A DNA stretch of 64,000 nucleotides. Source: Anaerolineaceae bacterium (lineage in GTDB: Bacteria > Chloroflexota > Anaerolineae > Anaerolineales > Anaerolineaceae). A program made the translations under genes and the position numbers. Under the pieces are notes generated by a model. It ran no database searches and had not been told where the DNA came from. It worked only from the letters and a program-made list of their open reading frames with translations. The stretch spans positions 26,034 through 90,033 of the forward strand of contig JAFPZX010000021.1 in assembly GCA_017417055.1 (NCBI GenBank), given 5' to 3'. The first letter of the stretch is position 1. Each line of letters opens with the position of its first letter. Below, piece by piece: positions 60,527 through 64,000 of the stretch.

Positions 60527-60670
60527 AAAGCCCTTCATATTCATACGGAGGAAGAATAAAACATGTTTGTTTATAAAGGAATCACAAATTGAAAATTATT
60601 GCATGAATAAAGAATTTTCTTTATTTAGGATTAGAATATATCATATTTTGATGAAGTTTGCAAGAGTCTG

Positions 60671-62443
60671 TCATTTTCCATATGTATTTTTCCATTCCTG
60701 TATATATTTTTTTCTTTCTTCCGGTGTTTCACATTCAATAATCGGATTCCCGTTTTGAATTTTGAACGATATGGAACCAAGTGATTCCGGTTTGTAAAAG
60801 TAGTACCCTTGTGCAAAGTTGCATCCGATTTTCTTCAGAAACTCAAGTTTTTCCGCGCTTTCTATCCCTTCGGCTAATGTACGGATACCGAGTTTGTTGC
60901 AAATATCGACCATGCCTCTCAATATATGTCGGTTAGCTCCGTTATTGTCATCCAGATGGCGGAGGAATTCAAGGTCAAATTTGATCAGATCTACGTTATA
61001 TTGGCTGAAGATGTTCAATGAGGAATAGCCGCTGCCAAAATCATCGATCCAGATATGAAAACCGTTATTCCGAAGTGAATCAAGCTGCGACTTGAAAACA
61101 TCGGTAGCCTTTGCCAGATCTTGCTCGGTTATCTCAATAATAATATTTTTTTTGTCTATATTGTATTTTTCAAAGATATCATTGAGTGATTTGACAATGT
61201 CAGCGTGATCGAAATCCTGAGCGGAAAAATTGACAGTAACAGGAATGATTGGCAGTCCGATCTCTTTCCGTTTTGGGATTTCTTTGCAGATTTGTTCAAC
61301 CATGTACAGGTCAAGTTTGTACAGCATGTGGTATTTTTCCAGGACAGGAATAAATGTCCCCGGCATGATGATTCCCCTCACCGGGTCGACCCACCGGGCA
61401 AGGGCTTCCAGTGCGGCGGCTTTTCCGGTTTCAACACGCATGATTGCCTGGTAATAAACTTTGATCCATTCCTCATTCAATGCCTGATTGAATGTCTCGA
61501 GAATATAGCGCTGTTCCCAGTATTTTTCATCATTTTCCTGCGTATGGTAAACATGTGTGATGTTCAGATCATTTCTGATTTCTCTGAGTGAATGTTTGGC
61601 ATGATCCATCGCTGTTGACAGTTCCATGTTTTTTTCGAGAAAGCAGATTCCTGCCTGAACTCCGGCGGTATTGCCGAAGGCGTCGGCTTTGATTTTTTCA
61701 TTAATGGTTTTTAGTTTATCCGAAACCTGTTTGTCATCTGTTATATCTGCGATCATTACAAAATGGTCATCTGCTCCACGGTTCAGAAAAGCTTTGGGAA
61801 ATTCGCTTTTTAAAACATTTGTAATGAGACGCAGCAGTTCGTCACCTTGAGAAAATCCGTACTGATTATTGTAGAAGCGTAAGCCGTTCACATCGAAATA
61901 AAATAATGCCGGTGATTTTGAGTATGCCTTTGCCTTTTCCAAAATATCATTTTTAAACTCAAACAGATAATTCAAGTTTGGCAGTCCGGTAACTGGATCA
62001 GAATAGAAATGATCATTTTGGAACATTTTATAGCTTTCAATCAGCAGATGGCTTTCACTTTCGCTTTCGGAAACATCAGCATACGTGAACAGCGCAGTTT
62101 CCCTGCCGTCTATATCCGGCATGAATTTCCCGATGGAATGAATGTAATGATAATCATCATTTGTTTCATATTTACTTCTGTAGATAACGTCGTAGCCGCA
62201 TAAATGTCTGGAAAATTCGCTGATGTTTCTTGCCAGTCTTGCCATATCATCCGGGTGAACATGCTCCAGCAGGTGATTGTTGAGGATGTCAAGCAATCTG
62301 TCATTGTCTGCATGCATCATGTCGCATAATCCCTGTGTGACCATTACTGCGGTTGTTTTTCCGTCGATTTTCTGGTAAATTGCCATAGGGATTGTCATTG
62401 ATTCGAAAAATGTTCTGATTGGTTTCGTAATTTCCAGTTTCAT
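60671..62443 (-). CDS. PAS-GGDEF(degenerate)-EAL phosphodiesterase
   Basis: 590-residue cytoplasmic protein. An N-terminal PAS-like domain (1-130) precedes a GGDEF domain whose signature is ADDHF in RGADDHFVM, so no cyclase activity is expected. The EAL domain is complete: ALEALARW, VNFSAQDF, IEITEQDL, DDFGSGYSSLNIF, LIKFDLEF, LAEGIES and FAQGYYFYKP. It should hydrolyse c-di-GMP. It stands between two cyclases on the same strand, so the three genes may form a local make-and-break circuit. Confidence 0.9.
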   Translation of the reverse strand: MKLEITKPIRTFFESMTIPMAIYQKIDGKTTAVMVTQGLCDMMHADNDRLLDILNNHLLEHVHPDDMARLARNISEFSRHLCGYDVIYRSKYETNDDYHYIHSIGKFMPDIDGRETALFTYADVSESESESHLLIESYKMFQNDHFYSDPVTGLPNLNYLFEFKNDILEKAKAYSKSPALFYFDVNGLRFYNNQYGFSQGDELLRLITNVLKSEFPKAFLNRGADDHFVMIADITDDKQVSDKLKTINEKIKADAFGNTAGVQAGICFLEKNMELSTAMDHAKHSLREIRNDLNITHVYHTQENDEKYWEQRYILETFNQALNEEWIKVYYQAIMRVETGKAAALEALARWVDPVRGIIMPGTFIPVLEKYHMLYKLDLYMVEQICKEIPKRKEIGLPIIPVTVNFSAQDFDHADIVKSLNDIFEKYNIDKKNIIIEITEQDLAKATDVFKSQLDSLRNNGFHIWIDDFGSGYSSLNIFSQYNVDLIKFDLEFLRHLDDNNGANRHILRGMVDICNKLGIRTLAEGIESAEKLEFLKKIGCNFAQGYYFYKPESLGSISFKIQNGNPIIECETPEERKKYIQEWKNTYGK

Positions 62444-62475
62444 ATTCTGCGTTCCTTCCGTGACATCATTCCCTT

Positions 62476-63768
62476 TTATGCATGTCTGTCGTGCTGCTGC
62501 AGTGTATCATCACCGCTGTACATTTTGCAGGAGCCTTTGCCGTGTTTTTTTACGAAATACAGCGCTTTGTCCGCGGCTGAAAACAGATTATCGAAGTTCT
62601 TTCCATGGTCAGGATACAGCGCAATGCCTATGGAAAGCGAGATTTGTCCATTGAGTATATCGCTTGAAAAAGCTGACTGGACGCCTTTTTGTATGCGTTC
62701 GGCCATCTGGACCGCGTTTTCCTGAGAATTGATGTTCCGCATAAAAATCATGAATTCATCTCCGCCGATTCTGCCGGCTACATCCTGTGTGCGGCAGTTA
62801 TTTGCGATAATTCGTCCGATTTCAGCCAGTACACGGTCTCCTTCCGCATGCCCGTAGGTATCATTGACATGTTTGAATAGATCAAGATCAAGGATCAACA
62901 GGGCACTGAGACCGTTTTCCTTTTTGTATTTAGCAGCCATTATCTGTACCAGTTCCTGTGCGGCGCTTTTGTTCAGAAGACCGGTTAGTGTGTCTGTTTT
63001 GGCTCTTTTTTCCAGTTCCATTTTTAACAGATGGTGGTCAGTCACGTTGTTGATGAGTGCGATAATGCCGCTGATTTTCCCATGCTCGTCATATACAGGC
63101 CGTTTGATAAGCTGCAGAAATTCCTGTGTCCCGGCTGTGTTTTCTTCGATAATGTATTCTGTCCCCTGCCCGGTTTCCAGTATTTTTTTGTCAGCTTCCA
63201 TCGCTTTTATTGCATTCTGTTTGTCTTTGCGGATCTCGAGATCTGTTTTGCCGCGGATGGTCCAGTCCGGATCGTTTTCGGTGTTCAGATGCTTCCAGTA
63301 TTGTGTTGAAAATACATATTTTCCTTCAGTATCTTTCAGAAAGATGCAGGAGGGCAGCACTTTGAGCATTTTTTCAAGTTCAGTCAGGGAAAGGGAATCT
63401 TTTGCCTGGATCGCGTTCCCGATACGCTTGAAGACCAGCTGCTGTGGTGTGGATGTGTTGATCAGGTCAAAAAACCCGTGCTCCATGCAATCCATGTCTT
63501 TGGGAACGGGAAGCTCATCTGAAATTGCGATCATTGGGATCAGGGAAAAACGGGTATTTTCCTGCATACGGTCAGCAATAATGAACCCGCTTTTTCTGGC
63601 TAACTGGATTTGGATCAGCACGGCAGCAATTTTACTGAAATTGTTGTTCAATATTTCCATCCCATCAGTTTCGGATTCCGCGTGAAAAATGCGGTATACC
63701 GGGGATAGCATGGTGGTAAAAATTTCTTTGACATTCGTCCGTGACGTAATGAGTAAAATTCCCTGCAT
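62476..63768 (-). CDS. Pseudo-receiver-PAS-GGDEF diguanylate cyclase
   Basis: 430 residues from ATG 63768 with AGAGGA at good spacing; upstream codons are unlikely to be coding. The first 115 residues have a receiver-like fold (ILLITSRTNVKEIFTTML, AAVLIQIQLARKSGF) but lack the N-terminal acidic pair, and Gln replaces the phospho-Asp. A PAS domain (about 140-255) follows, then an intact GGDEF (TDTLTGLLNKSAAQ, DLDLFKHVNDTYGH, RIGGDEFMIF). The gene ends 32 bases before the EAL gene. Output c-di-GMP synthesis is expected; input is not phosphorylation. Confidence 0.88.
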   Translation of the reverse strand: MQGILLITSRTNVKEIFTTMLSPVYRIFHAESETDGMEILNNNFSKIAAVLIQIQLARKSGFIIADRMQENTRFSLIPMIAISDELPVPKDMDCMEHGFFDLINTSTPQQLVFKRIGNAIQAKDSLSLTELEKMLKVLPSCIFLKDTEGKYVFSTQYWKHLNTENDPDWTIRGKTDLEIRKDKQNAIKAMEADKKILETGQGTEYIIEENTAGTQEFLQLIKRPVYDEHGKISGIIALINNVTDHHLLKMELEKRAKTDTLTGLLNKSAAQELVQIMAAKYKKENGLSALLILDLDLFKHVNDTYGHAEGDRVLAEIGRIIANNCRTQDVAGRIGGDEFMIFMRNINSQENAVQMAERIQKGVQSAFSSDILNGQISLSIGIALYPDHGKNFDNLFSAADKALYFVKKHGKGSCKMYSGDDTLQQHDRHA

Positions 63769-63901
63769 GTATTTATCCTCTTCATTTTTAGAAGATATAA
63801 ACTTCCATGATATTATTTTACCATTGACCTTGCGCATAATCAATAAGCGGATTGTCACTGGTCTGCGTATCAAATTTCCATAGAAAAGAAAAACTGGCAA
63901 A

Positions 63902-63955
63902 TTTGAATATATGATACTTGAGCCTCTGGAGCGGCTCAAGTATCATATATTCAAA
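63902..63955. repeat. Perfect 23-bp inverted repeat with 8-base loop
   Basis: Arms 63902-63924 and 63933-63955 are exactly complementary, closing with GAGCC/GGCTC around TCTGGAGC. It could be a terminator for a gene beyond the right edge on the minus strand or a protein-binding site. The flanks have AAACTGG on one side and GAAACTGG on the other. Confidence 0.85.
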
Positions 63956-63974
63956 GAAACTGGTGAAAAAAAAA

Positions 63975-63987
63975 TAGGAAGTTCCTA
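63975..63987. promoter_or_regulatory. TAGGAAGTTCCTA palindrome at the window edge
   Basis: This 13-base palindrome matches the core of the AbrB-PIN operator at 51156-51170. It lies 13 bases before the right edge, so a second AbrB-type module or regulated gene may start beyond it. Confidence 0.4.
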
Positions 63988-64000
63988 AAATTATATTTGC

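Noticed and set aside
1-64000. TGA read as a sense codon (alternative genetic code)
   Set aside because: Many clearly complete genes end in TGA, including ATGA overlaps and the RelE/ParE antitoxin junction, so TGA is a normal stop.

Overview
The window looks like chromosomal DNA of an anaerobic, fermentative bacterium of moderate GC, most plausibly Chloroflexota of the class Anaerolineae. This is an inference from gene content: a MutL-type ASKHA protein with zinc-ribbon membrane partners, a Ser/Thr-kinase-like protein carrying a C-terminal NBR1-type Ig domain, many lipoproteins, a flavodiiron-rubredoxin fusion, aspartase and fumarase, and many c-di-GMP proteins. There are no rRNA genes, no CRISPR array, no prophage and no intact transposase. 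One tRNA gene, tRNA-Gln(CTG), is present.

Layout. 1-6.4 kb (minus): an operon of three membrane proteins, a zinc-ribbon membrane protein and an orphan MutL-like ATPase. 6.8-7.9 kb: PAP2 phosphatase and a TIGR04076-like protein. 8.3-10.7 kb: polar amino acid ABC transporter with a clear terminator. 10.9-13.0 kb: GT-C-like membrane protein and a YhfC-like intramembrane protease. 13.2-16.1 kb: ATP-grasp, deacetylase-like and LpxD-like genes for a surface glycan. 16.2-19.2 kb: REC-GGDEF-REC-HD-GYP regulator and free-methionine-R-sulfoxide reductase. 19.3-20.1 kb: RelBE-like toxin-antitoxin pair and tRNA-Gln. 20.3-24.6 kb (minus): four-gene operon of a pseudokinase-like receptor, a repeat-tail membrane protein, an FAD oxidoreductase and a metallophosphoesterase. 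25.0-28.9 kb: aspA, fumC and a C39-like lipoprotein. 29.0-36.6 kb: envelope sugar genes (GT-C-like protein, sugar-phosphate transferase, CapD-like epimerase, two FemAB paralogues). 36.8-39.1 kb: EAL protein. 39.3-45.1 kb: VanZ-like protein, gene remnants, flavodiiron protein, guanine deaminase. 45.3-50.9 kb: Ser-rich zinc-ribbon surface protein and a heterodimeric ABC exporter. 51.2-54.5 kb: AbrB-PIN module, ClC channel, amylase-family enzyme. 54.7-56.7 kb: TlpA-like gene interrupted by an in-frame TGA, and fucO. 57.0-58.3 kb: ParA with a low-complexity partner. 58.4-63.8 kb (minus): three more c-di-GMP proteins.

The most distinctive feature is between genes. At least ten arrays of period-7 tandem repeats are scattered through the window, and most sit exactly at gene 3' ends, where they supply the last codons and the stop codon. 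A second layer consists of MITE-like elements of about 90-225 bp bounded by inverted repeats around CTGATTAAT, some of which share hairpin cores in either orientation. Further families are GGGAC(A/T)GTCCC palindromes, GAGTCAA...TTGACTC hairpins, and long palindromes with a GTCGGCTGCGCGACA-like centre. Several genes (a GTPase, a PD-(D/E)XK-type protein and a toxin-antitoxin locus) are truncated next to such elements.

The best candidates for undescribed biology are the pseudokinase operon with its fourfold SKVDDISRKI-type repeat protein, the orphan MutL membrane operon, the ParA/low-complexity pair, and the stop-codon-associated heptamer arrays. All functions are read from motifs only; no searches were run.
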